Source: Cocos nucifera
Taxonomy: Eukaryota; Streptophyta; Magnoliopsida; Arecales; Arecaceae
Reading direction: 5' to 3'
Length of the DNA: 64,000 bases
Assembly: GCA_006176705.1 (NCBI GenBank)
Contig: QRFJ01000061.1
Span: 64,501 to 128,500 of the forward strand
Shown here piece by piece: positions 44,951 to 55,893 of the stretch. Under the pieces are notes generated by a model. It did not search any database. It had not been told where the DNA came from and saw only the letters and a list, made by a program, of their open reading frames with translations. Every line of letters starts with the position of its first letter. Position 1 is the first letter of the stretch. A program made the translations under genes and the position numbers.

Positions 44951-45725
44951 TATTGATGCAGAATCTGATCATCGTCGGAATCAACTGGAGCAGAGGTGGA
45001 CGAGATCACTGCTGGAATCTACAAAATAAAGTTCTGTCCGAAGTCGGTAGGGGGGGCGGCTCTGGCAGGACCCTCCGACGATCAAGTCAGCTCTGGCCAA
45101 TAGGAAGGGAGTGCTCGGGAATGAGTTCTGCATAGCTTAAAGAGGGAGAGGAAAGCTTAGAGATCGGAGATTAGAGTTAGCATATCTGGAGGATCCCTTT
45201 TATAGATAGAGCTTGATGGTGACAGCCATAGCCGCGTGGTGGCAGGCCGCTCGAGGTTCGACGAAATCAGTCTCAAGGGGAAGGCGCTATCTGCAGCGCC
45301 ACCTGCAACGGGTTGATGGTGACAACCATCGCCCCCTGGTAGTGGGTCACTATCGTCTGTAGCGGACTGATGGTGATTGCTGTGACTGTCTTGATACTGA
45401 GCTGCTCGGGGCCGAATGAAGAGTTGAAGAGCTTTGATGGGTACCCATTTCTAAGGAGTTTGGGCTCCCAAAAGGAACACGGTTGGAGAGGGCCACCCAT
45501 GAGGAACAATAGCTGAAGGAGTTTGGAAGGCGTGCGAGTTCGAAAGACATGTGGCTATTGAGGAGTTCGGTCGCTCTTCGGCTGGATAAGCTCAGTATCT
45601 TTAAGAGTTCGACCAGCTGAAGGAGTTCGGCTAAGGCTCGTTCGCTGAAATCCTTTTGTGGCTACCGGCTGCACCAACCTGAGCATTGGGCTAGACTTCG
45701 ATGGGAGCGGGATTCATCTCCAACA
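44951..45725 (-). mobile_element. Gypsy-2 5' LTR
   Basis: 775 bp, read from TGTTGGAGATG at 45725 to CAATA at 44951. It is shorter than the 3' LTR because it has fewer GGAGTTCGACCG-like repeats. A TATA box (TATAAAAG on the minus strand) is at 45197-45204 and would drive the element's transcript. Confidence 0.85.
45197..45204 (-). promoter_or_regulatory. TATA box of gypsy-2 5' LTR
   Basis: TATAAAAG in the context CTATC-TATAAAAG-GGATCC on the minus strand, at the same place as in the other LTRs of this family. Confidence 0.6.
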
Positions 45726-45730
45726 GCAAT

Positions 45731-45823
45731 GGTTAGAAAACTACTGTCATAACTTATGTTAGTGATTTTTTGGGCTACGGCAGTGGTTACGAATCATTGC
45801 CATAGCCCTTTTTTATAGTAGTG
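45731..45823. repeat. CACTA-1 right subterminal and terminal repeat, distal part
   Basis: It continues the hairpin repeats (ACTACTGTCATA, CTACGGCAGTGGTTACG, CATTGCCATAG) and ends in TATAGTAGTG, the inverted CACTACTATA terminus, followed by the TCT duplication. Confidence 0.85.
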
Positions 45824-47143
45824 TCTCCTTTATCAAATCTATCCCTATTCTAATCTTCCCTCTCTAATGATGGCTAGAGAGGAGTTGAGTTGCCATATCT
45901 CTCCTATTTTTTTCTCCCTCTCTCCCCTTACCTCTCTATCTCTCCTTTTTCTTTTTCTCTTCTCCCTCTTCCTCTTTCTCTCTATTTTTTTTGGCTCCTC
46001 TCTCTCTATTTCGACTAGGAGTCGAGTCTCTTCTTCCCCCATCCCTCTCTCTCTCCCTCTCTTTCTAGCCAAACTCTCAATCCAGTCGTCATCCCCCTTT
46101 CCTAGCATCATGAGTGGATCATCATTAGCCCTTCTCTCTTTCCCAACCAAGCCCACTCTCTTACCTCTAAGCTCTTATCTCCTCTCTCTCTCGCTCGCTC
46201 TCTCTCTCCATCCCCGATTGGCCCTCTCCCTCCCCTTTAGGACCTCTCTCCTTGTTGACTATCCCCTTTTTAGTGTTTTCCCTCCAATGATAGCCTACCA
46301 GGGCCCTTTTCGATTAATCCTAACTAATTCTAGTTGATCCGGTTCAAACCCTTTGGCAGGTTATCTCTTTTCCCTCTGAAGATGGCTGCTCGCCTCCTTC
46401 TCTCTTACCATCTTTCCAGCACTGTTGGTGTAGTTGCTGGCTAGATCTAATTATGGAGCAGCCACCAAATCCTCCTTCTCTAGGCTACGGATTGATGTTT
46501 GGCTTTTCTCTCCTTTCTTGAGCCATGAGTTGATGATCTTCCTTCTTTGATGAGTCCATCCTTTTAGGAAAGACATGCATCTTTATGAAAAAAAATGGAT
46601 GTGTTCTCTAAAGGTCGGCCATGCCCCTCCCCGATGGTGGCAAAATGGAGGTTTCTAAATTTTAAAATTTAAATTTAAAAATTTGAATGACTTTATGTTG
46701 TTTGTTTAAAAAAAAATTAAATTTCAAATTTTGATGGGATGTTTAGGATTTTTTGTACTTTTCCTCTTATGTTTGCTTCCTCTTTTGTACTCTTTTTTTT
46801 TTAAATTGGATGTGTTTCCCTCCCTTTTCATTTAAAATAAAAAAAATAAAAATAAAAAAAATAAAAACTTAAAGGGGAATTGGAATCTCACCTATATTAT
46901 GGATTTGTGGGAGGTCCTACCATAATTACTTGGAATTGTCTTCTCAGCTTCCACTAGTCCCTTCACCTAGTCTCTTCAATTATTGAGATTCTTGTACCAT
47001 TTCAAGATCCAGTCCAATTACAAGAGCCATAAAGAGGACTAGGACAGGATTGGTTGTGGGGTCAACTATTCATATTATGGTGTTACCATGTGGGTTGGGT
47101 TTGGTGTGTTTTACGTCATGGCATAAGATCTAGACTTGCAATT
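45824..47143. other. CT-rich then AT-rich non-coding flank
   Basis: 45840-46340 is rich in CTCTCT and resembles 30630-31110, the left flank of CACTA-1. 46340-47143 has A and T runs and no supported gene. The 156-codon frame at 45867 is a Ser/Leu-rich composition artefact. Confidence 0.5.
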
Positions 47144-47335
47144 GGATGAAAGAAGAGGAGAGAGCTCTGGATTCATCCATCAGTAGTTTGCTCAATAAAG
47201 GGAGTGCACCTTAAAAGTTTTCTAATGAAATATTGGCAAACGCAATACATAATTTCAAAGGGGAACATGCTTTGGGAAAGGAGTATATAAGGAGGTACAC
47301 AAAGGAGCATTGCAAGATACTAAACATGTAAGGAC
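47144..47335 (+). pseudogene. LecRK relic (juxtamembrane and kinase start)
   Basis: The plus strand reads MKEEERALDSSISSLLNKGS, then a stop in place of Lys, then KFSNEILANAIHNFKGEHAL and GK. After a one-base shift it reads YKEVHKGALQDTKHV. This matches the usual LecRK order: acidic juxtamembrane segment, KGTGPKKFSY, ELxxATxxF, LGxGGFGxVYKGxLxxT. The glycine loop is ruined and the remainder of the kinase is absent. It is short, so the assignment rests on order and spacing. Confidence 0.6.
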
Positions 47336-47576
47336 CCAGATCCTTAATTTCTTTTGCATGAATCGTAAAGTAGAAAAAAAAAAGAAAAAAGTATGTTTTG
47401 GACCTCACATGCTGAGCACGTTAGGCAGAAAAGGAGGACTCTGGATAGAGTCCATCTCCTCTTTTGAATCCGACTAGGAAAGGGGTCTTAGGATAGAAAC
47501 TTCGATGAGAACCCTAGGATTCTTGCCTATAAATTTTCTGGTCATCTTCCTCTATGCACTACTCAAATTTCCAATC
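47336..47576. other. Non-coding sequence before CACTA-3
   Basis: No gene recognised. It includes an A-rich run at 47372-47390. Confidence 0.4.
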
Positions 47577-47847
47577 CACTATAAGAAAATAAAGTATTAG
47601 CGATGGCATTTTTGCCATTGCTAATAATGGATATTAGCGACCGAATTAGCAATGATAATTTTGCTGTCTCTAATAACATATTTTATTGAAGGCTTTAGCA
47701 ATGAAAATTTAGCTATCACTAATAGTTATCAGCGATGGAAGTGGTGACGGCGGTGCCATTGCTATAGATATTAGCGACAGTATTGAAGACAGCAATTAGC
47801 CATTGCTAATACTGAGTAATTTTATTTTTTTAATTAGATTTTATTAG
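47577..47847. mobile_element. CACTA-3 left end
   Basis: CACTATAAGAAAATAAAG at 47577 is a CACTA-type terminal repeat. It is followed by TATTAGCGATGGC / GCCATTGCTAATA subterminal repeats, the same motif family as CACTA-2. Gypsy-3 begins within 30 bp of the last repeat, and the other end of the transposon was not found in the window. Confidence 0.75.
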
Positions 47848-48993
47848 AGTTGGAGGTAAAATAGCTCCTACCAAAGTTTAGGAAGGTCGGACCTTACCGA
47901 TCCTCAGAAGTTGTAATCAAGGTTCAAGATATAATCCACTTCGAGATGCAATTAAATTGGTTCCCAGGCTCACTTGATAATCAATCTTATATATTCACCG
48001 AACATCTTAATTCCATCCTTTGATTCAGCCCTGATAACAACATTCTTACAGTAGTAGATCTTGCCAAGAACCGATCTTGAAATTTGGCAAGATGAACTAC
48101 AACCAGTAAGGAGACTAGGTATTTGTTTGATTCTAATCTTCAGTTCAAGATAAGCAATAGCTACTCTGCAATACTAGATTTCAACAAGATCCAACCTTCA
48201 GTATGGCCGAACTTCCTACCGATCTCTTTTAAATCAGTTAGAGTAACCTCGTCGCAGTTTCAACTAAGAAACCTAGTGCTAGTTTAGCTCTCAAGTTCAT
48301 CCGGCCTTGATACCCCAATTACGAATCCAGTTCAAGTAGCTGATTCCCCTAGCTCATTTTTTCTAACCTAAAATTTTATAATATGACTTCAGTCCAAAAC
48401 ATCAATCTCCATCAAGAGCCAACCTTGAAGATGACCAAACTTTTGGCTAACTTTCTTGGGAATAATTGAAGTGGTTCTACTATATTCGAAACCAGAAATT
48501 CGATCCTCAAGTTCATCACTCTTGGTCTAAAGAACGATCTTCAAGCTCCATCCATCTAATCCTAGTCTCCATGATATAATCTCAAACCAAATGACTTGCT
48601 ATCAAGCTCAAAAATATCTGACCTTCATCCAAGCTTCAACAGATAATAGCTAACTACCGTCAAGTGACCATAATCGTCAACCTACTCTCCATAACAAAAT
48701 TTGAATGGTCCAAATGGCCTATTGACATTCAGTTATAGCAGTCACCATCAATCTATTACAGACTCCATCTATAAAAAAGATCCTCTAGATATATTTTTTT
48801 CTCTAAGTACTCTTCTCATTATCAAACTCATGTATACTTCATTCTTATTGGTGAGATTTTTGATTTGATCATCGAAGGATCCACATCGGAGCCACCAACC
48901 TCCAGCTAGGACTCTATTTTGCAAGTCTTATCGATGAGATCTCGAATGCCAACTCCAGCAATCTCTGGTGGCAGCCTATTTTTAACACCAACA
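47848..48993 (+). mobile_element. Gypsy-3 5' LTR
   Basis: It starts at AGTTGGAGGTAAAATAGCTC, aligned with TGTTGGGGATAAATCCCGCTC of gypsy-1, and ends at ACCAACA. Other shared landmarks are the TATA box TATAAAAAA at 48770-48778 and the downstream GGAGCCACC block. About 55 bp of the end (GATCTCGAATGCCAACTCC to CCAACAGGATT) is repeated directly after it, up to 49052. No clear primer-binding site remains. Confidence 0.75.
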
Positions 48994-49453
48994 GGATTAG
49001 ATCTCCAATGCCAACTCCAATAATCTCCAACGATAGCCCATTTTTAATACCAACAGGATTGACGCTAAAGAAAAAGATGGTGAGCTCTTTTTCTAAAAGA
49101 AGTACCCAATTGAGCGATCATCTCTACCATTTGAGTGAAATACCATCCAAAAGAGCATCCTCTCGATGGTCTGTCACACTACCTCTCAGTCAGATTCGAA
49201 GCCAGTCGATCATCCAGCTCCAACATCGTCACCCACACCGTAGCCTCCCCAGCCAGCGGTGATGGTGGACGTGAGTCAATTCAACCTACTAGTACAGTAG
49301 GTAAGAAGCCTCACAGAGGTCATGCAGGCTATGTAGTAGGCTCCAACACCACCACCACCTAAAAAACCATCACTAGAGCATCAAAATTTGGAGTAGGAGA
49401 GACCCACTTAGAGAAGCCACCCAGAAAATCTAGGAAGAGAAAAGCATAGAGCA

Positions 49454-50570
49454 GTGAGTTCCTATTTGGAGCATGATTCTACTCTTGAAAAATTATTACC
49501 CCCGTCAAGATCACTATGCCTTGAGATTTACAATCGAGTTGATGATCTCGATCAGAAACTTCAAGAAATGAGCATGCAGATTGAAGAGCTTCACAATTTA
49601 GTCCTAGCTCGAAATGATGAAATCTATATTGACCTACCTTTTACTACTAAAATTATGCAGCAGCCTATTCCACCAAACTTCAAACTTCCATAATTTGAAA
49701 CTTATGATGGGATTTTGGATCTGGTTGACCATCCGAAAGCTTTTCAAATTATGATGTTACTCCGTAGTGCATCAGATGCTATTCTATGCCGAGCCTTTCC
49801 ATCGACTTTGAAGGATGTGGGGCAAAATTGATACTCGGATCTAAAATCGGATATCATTTACTCTTTTGATCTATTGAGCCATCAATTTGTGGTTCATTTT
49901 TTCAGTAGCCGACATCAAAGGTGGGGGTCGGATTTTTTTATTAACATCAAGTAGCAAGAGGAAGAATCCATCCAAGCCTATGTCAGCCATTTTAATACCA
50001 TTGCTTTGGTGGTCCAAAATTTAGACCAGTCTGTTGCGATGGCTATTTTGAAAGGTAGTCTTAAGAAGAATGATCTGCTCTTCTCATTGGAGAAGAAGTA
50101 CCACCAGAACTTCACCAATATGTTAGCTCAGGCCGAGGGTTACGCCCAAGCTAAAGAGGCATTCAAATTGTGGGATACTGATGCCGCAAAGAAGCATCTA
50201 GCAGGAGAATTCAACAAGTCCTCTCCCCCTCCTGAAAGGTCGAGAGAAGATCAACCACATTCTAGGACACCTCTTAAATGCGGATGAACTTGAACCCTAC
50301 CTTAGGCTCGTCAACCAAGAAGTCTTAACAAAAGAATATGGTGAAGCTACCCTCTAACAAGATTCAATAATTATGCCCCCTTGAATGCTCCAAAAATTTA
50401 AGTTCTGATAGAGATCAAGAAACATTTGCCAAGGATGGAGAAAATGCAGTCTCATCAAAGTAAATACAATCTCAATAAGTATTGTTTGTACCATCATAAC
50501 CACAGTCACGATACTAAAGAGTTCATTCAGTTTTAAGATGAAATTAAGGAGCTAATTCGATGAGATCGAC
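49454..50570 (+). pseudogene. Gypsy-3 gag
   Basis: The first frame has EKLLPPSRSLCLEIYNRVDD, QEMSMQIEELHNL and QQPIPPNFKLP, then a TAA for Gln. Then MMLLRSASDAILCRAFPSTL and a TGA for Trp; after further stops, VQNLDQSVAMAILKGSLKKN and DLLFSLEKKYHQNFTNMLAQ. The zinc-knuckle region near 50475-50560 has YCLYHHNHSHDTKEFIQF, in which the last Cys is Phe. The original ATG is not identifiable. Same protein as 43244-44603. Confidence 0.85.
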
Positions 50571-50759
50571 TAGATCGATTCTTGAAACATCGGTCTGAAA
50601 GGAGAGAGGAGCGGCCAAGAGCTCTTCCACAACTAAAATAGCCTCAGAGGGAGGAACCAGAAGGAGACTAACTCCACTTGGAATCATCAACACTATAGTT
50701 GAGGGATAGTGGCAGGAAGGAGCCAGTGGATCGGCAGAACCACTGAAGAAGTAGAGGAC

Positions 50760-51540
50760 TGAAGAATCAATCATTTTTACTGAAGAAGATGCACAAAGGA
50801 TTCAATTTTTGCATGATGACGTAATTATAATTTTTTTAAATATTACTAAATATGATATACGTCATGTCTTGATTGATAATAAAAGTTCTATCGATGTCTT
50901 ATTTTACAATGCTTTCTATAAAATGTCTATACCTGACAGATGTATGGGACCACTAAATTCTTCTCTAATGGGACTTATCGATGACACGATATCAATTGAA
51001 GAAATAATCACCTTACCCATCATGGCAGGTTGGTGCCCAAAATAATCCCAAGCTCAGATTGATTTTTTAGTGGTTAAAGCTCCTTCAGCCTATAATGCCA
51101 TTCTTAGGCAATCCGGACATAATGCACTCTAAGCCATGGTGTCTACATATTATTTAAAGATTAAATTTCCAATAGAATTAGGGATAGAAGAAATTCGAGG
51201 TGATCAAGCCTTGGCATGTCATTGTTATATAATTGCTTTGCAAGGAGATAAGCAACTTGAAATTTGCCCTATGGATGGACTGGATGTTCGAGATGAGTTA
51301 ATTGAAGAGCATAAAGAACCTATTGATGACCTTATTATTATCTCCCTGAATGATGGAAACAAAGACCATACAATTCAAATTGGCTCAAATTTGGATGAAG
51401 AAACTAGAAGGCAACTTGTTATCTTTTTACAAAGAAAAGCAGATGTTTTTGCTTGGACTCTTATAGATATGCTAGAAATAGATGCGGAGGTGATGGAACA
51501 CCATTTAAATATGGATCATGCATGCCGACCTATAAAATAG
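50760..51540 (+). pseudogene. Gypsy-3 protease and linker
   Basis: FTEEDAQRIQFLHDDVIIIF and HVLIDNKSSIDVLFYNAF align with the gypsy-2 protease, but the catalytic D-N-G is D-N-K, so it would be inactive. The linker that follows (51136-51540) is open: STYYLKIKFPIELG, SLNDGNKDHTIQIGSNLDEE and VFAWTLIDMLEIDAEVMEHH. Confidence 0.8.
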
Positions 51541-52210
51541 AAGAAACGAAGCTTTACACTAGAGCATCAAAAGGCAATTCCAGATGAGGTGGATAAACTC
51601 CTTAAAGCTGAATTTATTTAAAAGGTATCATATTCGGACTGGATTGTAAATGTAGTCATTATCAAGAAAGCAAATGAAAAATGGTAAATGTGTATAGATT
51701 TTATCGATTTGAAAAAGGACTGTCCATAGGATAGCTACCCTTTATCTCATATTGACCAATTGGTAGATGCTACCTCAGGTTACAAGCTTCTCACCTTCAT
51801 GCATGTCTTTTCTAGTTATAACCGAATTTAGATGGCAACTAAAGATGAGGAGAAAATCATCTTTATTATTGACCATGGTCTTTATTATTACAGAATCATA
51901 CCATTTGATCTTAAAAATGTAGGTGTAACCTATCAGTGCCTGGTGAACAAAATTTTTAAGAAGTAGATCGGCCGAACCATGAAAGTTTATATGGATGATA
52001 TGCTTGTCAAAAGTAGATCCTTGAAGAACTACATTGAAGATCTAGAAGAGAAATTTAGCACTCTTAGAAAATATAAAATAAAGTTGAACCCAACAAAATA
52101 CGTCTTTGGGGTAATCTTGAAAAAATTTCTGGGATTCATGGTGTCAAGACGTGGCATAAAGGCAAATCCAGAAAAAAAATCTAAGCTATTTAAGAGATAG
52201 CCATTTCCAA
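51541..52210 (+). pseudogene. Gypsy-3 pol: reverse transcriptase
   Basis: RT blocks in order: LKAEFI with a stop, NVVIIKKANEKW with a stop, CIDFIDLKKDCP, LVDATSGYKLLTFMHVFSSY, DRTMKVYMDDMLVKSRS with the catalytic YMDD, and NPTKYVFGVILKKFLGFMVS. At least seven in-frame stops occur, nearly all explained by a single C-to-T or G-to-A change compared with gypsy-1. Confidence 0.85.
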
Positions 52211-52441
52211 AACTATAAAAGAAGTCTAGTGCCTAACGAAAAAATTACAGCTTTAAATCATTTTGTCTCAAGGTCGATGGAACATTGCATGCCTTTCTTT
52301 CAAGTTCTCAAACATCCAAAAAATTTTTAATGGACTTTAGAATGTCAACAAGTCTTCGAAGAATTGAAAAGCTATCTTAGTTCACCTCCCCTTCTTGCCA
52401 AACCTGAGCCTGGTGAAGAATTGTTCTTATATTTGGCAGTA
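52211..52441 (+). pseudogene. Gypsy-3 pol: first RNase H, 5' piece
   Basis: FEELKSYLSSPPLLAKPEPG and EELFLYLAV, stopping at the insertion point. It continues at 55071 with SPMAIGAVLIREKNKV, matching LYLAVSSVALAAVLVREE of gypsy-1. Confidence 0.8.
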
Positions 52442-55070
52442 TTTGAAGAAAAAATTATAGGATTTTAAGCATACATTTCAAAACTTTTTTGAATTAATTA
52501 TAGTAGAAGACTAAGATTAATCTAATTAATCTACATATGTATATAATCTAATCATAAGAAATCCTATACTAGAATCGTGACATAATTTATAAGCATATGA
52601 AATACTGAAAGCAGAGAATAATAAATCTAATTTACTATCCTACTCGTATTCAGAACATGATATCTGAGTGTGGATAGATGATCTCCAGGACTAAAATTCA
52701 TGGTTTGGAGCTTCTCACATTGTAATGTAGCCACATAGATCATCTGATCTCTATGAATTATCCATATGAAGCTCTAGATCCCGATTAACTCCACCGGAGT
52801 GCTAGCTCCTCTCTAGAACCTTCGACAGCCGATCTTGATCGATCTCAATTGATCAATATCTTTTGATTATCTGGATGCTTTAGAAGATTAGAAAACATAC
52901 TAGGGAGGATAATGATAAGGTATAAAAAGTTTGGTGGAGATCAGACACTCACAGCTCTCGATCTTACTTTCCGAACCTTAGGTCAAAATCCTAGGATAGC
53001 CCACACTTTGAAACCCCGGAGACTCCACTCTCTAAATTTTTCTAACACTTAGAACTCATACCTAGAAGTCTCCCTCATCTTTCTCTAGTTTTTTCATGTA
53101 AAACCTCTTTCACAAAAAAACATCACACACCCCTCTCACTTAGATCTAATCTAATATAAGAAAGCAGGATGCAGAAGGACTCTCAGAGAGACCCTCATGC
53201 CTAGAAGACTCTCATGCCCCTCTCTGGATTTTTTTCTTCATGAAAATACTTTTTCACAAGCAAAAGGACTCTCCTCTATATGCATGACCCACTCAGATCT
53301 TATCTTAAATGGGCAACAAAAAGAGAGAAATAAAAGAGGTGGCATGAGAGAACATGAGAAGGAAAATGACGTAGGAAATTCTCTTCTCTAAATTTTCCTC
53401 ATGCCTAGATACCCATGCCCCACTCTTAGAGTTTCTCCCCAGAAGGATTCTAATCTCCTACACACACCAACTCTAATAATCTCTTTAAAAAAGTGATAAA
53501 ACAAAAAGAAGTGGTGTGGGAAAGAGATAAGATTGAGATGGTTGGATTTGTTCCAACCTCCAACCACCTATCTTGAATTCAAAATTCAAGATAGATACCA
53601 ACCATATCCAACACATGGACCAGGTCAAGGGGAGAGAAATGGAGCGCCAATTTTCTTCCTAGGCATGGAAAAAATTTGAATTCTCCATGGAATAGGGCGG
53701 TGGTCAAAAAGTGTAGGCGCCAAGGAGATTAAGTCCAAACTATTTGGACTCTATGGTTTTATCCAATTAGGTTTCCATCCAAATCCATTTGACCAAATCC
53801 AATTAGACTAGAATAAATCCAATCAAATTAGGCTTAAACCATCTTAATTAAATCCTAATCAAATTAGAAATTAGTTGAGTTTAAGTCCTGATCAAATCAA
53901 GGACCAATCTTTCTTTGCAATTAGATCATCTCATAACCTAATCGAGTCAAACCAAATTAAATTCAATTCAATTAGATTTGATCCAAACCTCATTGCTTAA
54001 TCAAATTAAGCTAATCAGCAATCAATTGCTAATTGATCATCCAATAATGATAGAATTTCAATCGAGTGGAACTTTCGATCATTGAGTCTCAGTCTAGTGG
54101 GACTCTTGATCATAGAGTTTCAGACCAGTAAAACTCTTGATCAACCATTAGATCAAGTAGAAATTTTTATTATGTATGACCCCATAGATTCAAATACTAA
54201 GTCGGTAGTACAAAAATTAATTTTTTGTATCAATCGATGTGATCATCTAGCAATGGTATTCGACATCCGGATAGGTCGAATAGTCTTAGTGCAACATCCA
54301 TGAATCTATGGTATATGGTTATCATATAATTCATCCCCTTGATCTCAATGCTTAAAGGATGACCTAGGACTTAACTGTCAATCTTAAATAAGTCATCCAT
54401 ATTATATTTCAAATTTCAATATCCATCATATGGATTATCCCGATCGAGGTTTTGTTAAATTAAAATACAGTGATGCATTATTTTCAAGCTCTTAGAGCAG
54501 TTAATTTTATCTTGACTCACACACCGACTTAACAAATACTTGGCTGCACATAGAAATTATCTGTTACTGTATTAGAAATATAGATAGTCTAGTACTAAAG
54601 TACGGTGAGTTGCTTGCAAGTCACCATGGGGATCTTAGATTTAAGAAACACTTATACTCATATCCTTCATGAGCAACTCTTGATAGCAGAAAGCTCTACA
54701 GTTAGATCACGTTTAGTAAAATATATCCCTACACTTTATCTACATGCCATACCAGTGTCTCCATACTTCTTGATTAAGAGGACAACCAATCTATATGGCA
54801 CACAACGATCTACACTCGATAAACATTATCGTTCTAGGTAACAACGTATCATTTGATCACAAACTAGTTTAAGGACTAAATGATAAATCCTTCTTTATCG
54901 ATTCTAAATAGTTCTAAGGACTTCACTACAAAAGATTTCATAAGAAAAGATGCACACAAGTGATGAAAGTTAGAATAATAATTTTATTTATTTAATAATT
55001 TATATATATTTTATAATAAGTTCAACCATCTATAACCTAGATGATTGATTTTAGGATACATTTTTCAACA
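52442..55070 (-). mobile_element. Probable solo LTR inserted in gypsy-3
   Basis: The insertion splits the RNase H reading between LYLAV and SPMAIGAV. The ends are TTGAAGAAAAAA (left) and TTTTTCAACA (right, GTTGAAAAA when inverted), with flanks AGTAT and AATAT as a possible 5-bp duplication with one change. No protein-coding sequence was found in its 2.6 kb. TGTTGAAAAATG as a start on the minus strand and the lack of coding suggest a long solo LTR, possibly copia-type. Family and orientation are uncertain. Confidence 0.55.
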
Positions 55071-55893
55071 ATATCACCTATGGCCATCGGTGCTGTCTTG
55101 ATCAGAGAAAAGAATAAAGTTCAATAACCAATTTACTATATAAGCTGAGTCTTGAGAGATGCTGAAACAAGGTATACTAAATTAGAAAAATTAACTTATA
55201 CTTCGTTGATTGTAGCTAGAAAGCTCCGACCTTACTTCTAAGGGCATATAGTAATACTTCTTACAGATCAACCCATAAAAACAGTCCTTCACTGGCCTAG
55301 CACTTCAGAAAGAGTCACAAAATGGACAATCGAGCTCACTGAATTTGATATAAAGTTTTAACCTTGGTCATCTATCAAAGCTTAAATATTGATAGATTTC
55401 ATGATCGAATGCATTATTCTGGATCCAATCGAGTCTGAGCAACAAGAAGCAAGTGCTTCCAATCTCCAACCAAACTCTCTTGAAAAGAGAGTTGACTTTT
55501 CTGAAGACTTCTGGGCTTTATATGTTGATGGCTCATCCAATGCCTCTAAAATAGGTGTAGGCTTGATTCTTATCACTCCACAAGAGGTTATTGCTGAATA
55601 TGCGTTATGCTTTGAATTCTTCATAACTATTAATTAAGCAAAATATGAAGCCCTAATTGTAGGACTGAAAATAGCTAAGAAACTAGGGATAGATCATTTA
55701 AAAATTTATAGTGATTCATAATTGGTGGTAGGGCATGTTAATGGAAGCTATAAAGCTTGGGAGAAAAATATGAGAAAATATTTGGATTAGGTAAAAAACT
55801 TAACTTCAGCCCTTATCAATTTTGACATCTAAAAAATTCTAAGAATAAAAAATTCTCGAGTAGATCTTTTATTCAAATTAGCCACTTTAGTTT
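55071..55893 (+). pseudogene. Gypsy-3 pol: rest of RNase H and second RNase H
   Basis: RNase H continues with PIYYIS, VLRDAETRYTKLEKLTYTSL, ILLTDQPIKTVLHWPSTSER and TIELTEFDIKF. The second RNase H is open at 55389-55637: ALYVDGSSNASKIGVGLILI and EVIAEYALCFEFF. Further pieces (LKIYSDS-LVVGHVNGSYKAWE) run on to 55880, where the sequence meets the gypsy-4 LTR. Confidence 0.8.

Larger units (their letters stand above)
36848..45725 (-). mobile_element. Gypsy-2, Tat-lineage retrotransposon with both LTRs
   Basis: In minus-strand order: 5' LTR (45725-44951), primer site for initiator Met-tRNA, gag, protease, RT, RNase H, aRNH, integrase, 3' tandem repeats, polypurine tract and 3' LTR (37717-36848). 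It is 8.9 kb. The flanking 5-mers are GCAGT (36843-36847) and GCAAT (45726-45730), one transition apart. An exact GCAAT also lies six bases further left. Stops and frameshifts are spread over gag and pol, and the two LTRs differ clearly, mostly by transitions, so it is not active. Confidence 0.9.
31114..45823. mobile_element. CACTA-1, En/Spm-type DNA transposon hosting gypsy-2
   Basis: The left end is CACTACTACAAAAAAGG at 31114. The right end read inverted, from 45823, is CACTACTATAAAAAAGGG. Both are flanked by TCT (31111-31113 and 45824-45826), the 3-bp duplication expected of CACTA elements. Subterminal TATGGCAGCGGTT repeats lie inside both ends. Without the nested gypsy-2 (8.9 kb) it is about 5.8 kb and carries only a Transposase_24-type gene. 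No TNPD catalytic transposase was seen, so it is non-autonomous. Confidence 0.9.
47848..55893 (+). mobile_element. Gypsy-3, old Tat-lineage retrotransposon, 3' end missing
   Basis: 5' LTR, gag, protease, RT, RNase H and aRNH in order on the plus strand. It is interrupted at about 52442 by a 2.6-kb insertion and cut at 55893 by gypsy-4. It is markedly AT-richer than gypsy-1 and contains very many stops that replace Trp, Gln or Arg codons, the pattern expected from deamination of methylated cytosines. It is the oldest of the four by both nesting and decay. Confidence 0.85.

Noticed and set aside
45867..46337. 156-codon Ser/Leu-rich frame
   Set aside because: CT-rich low-complexity flank of CACTA-1 without any motif.
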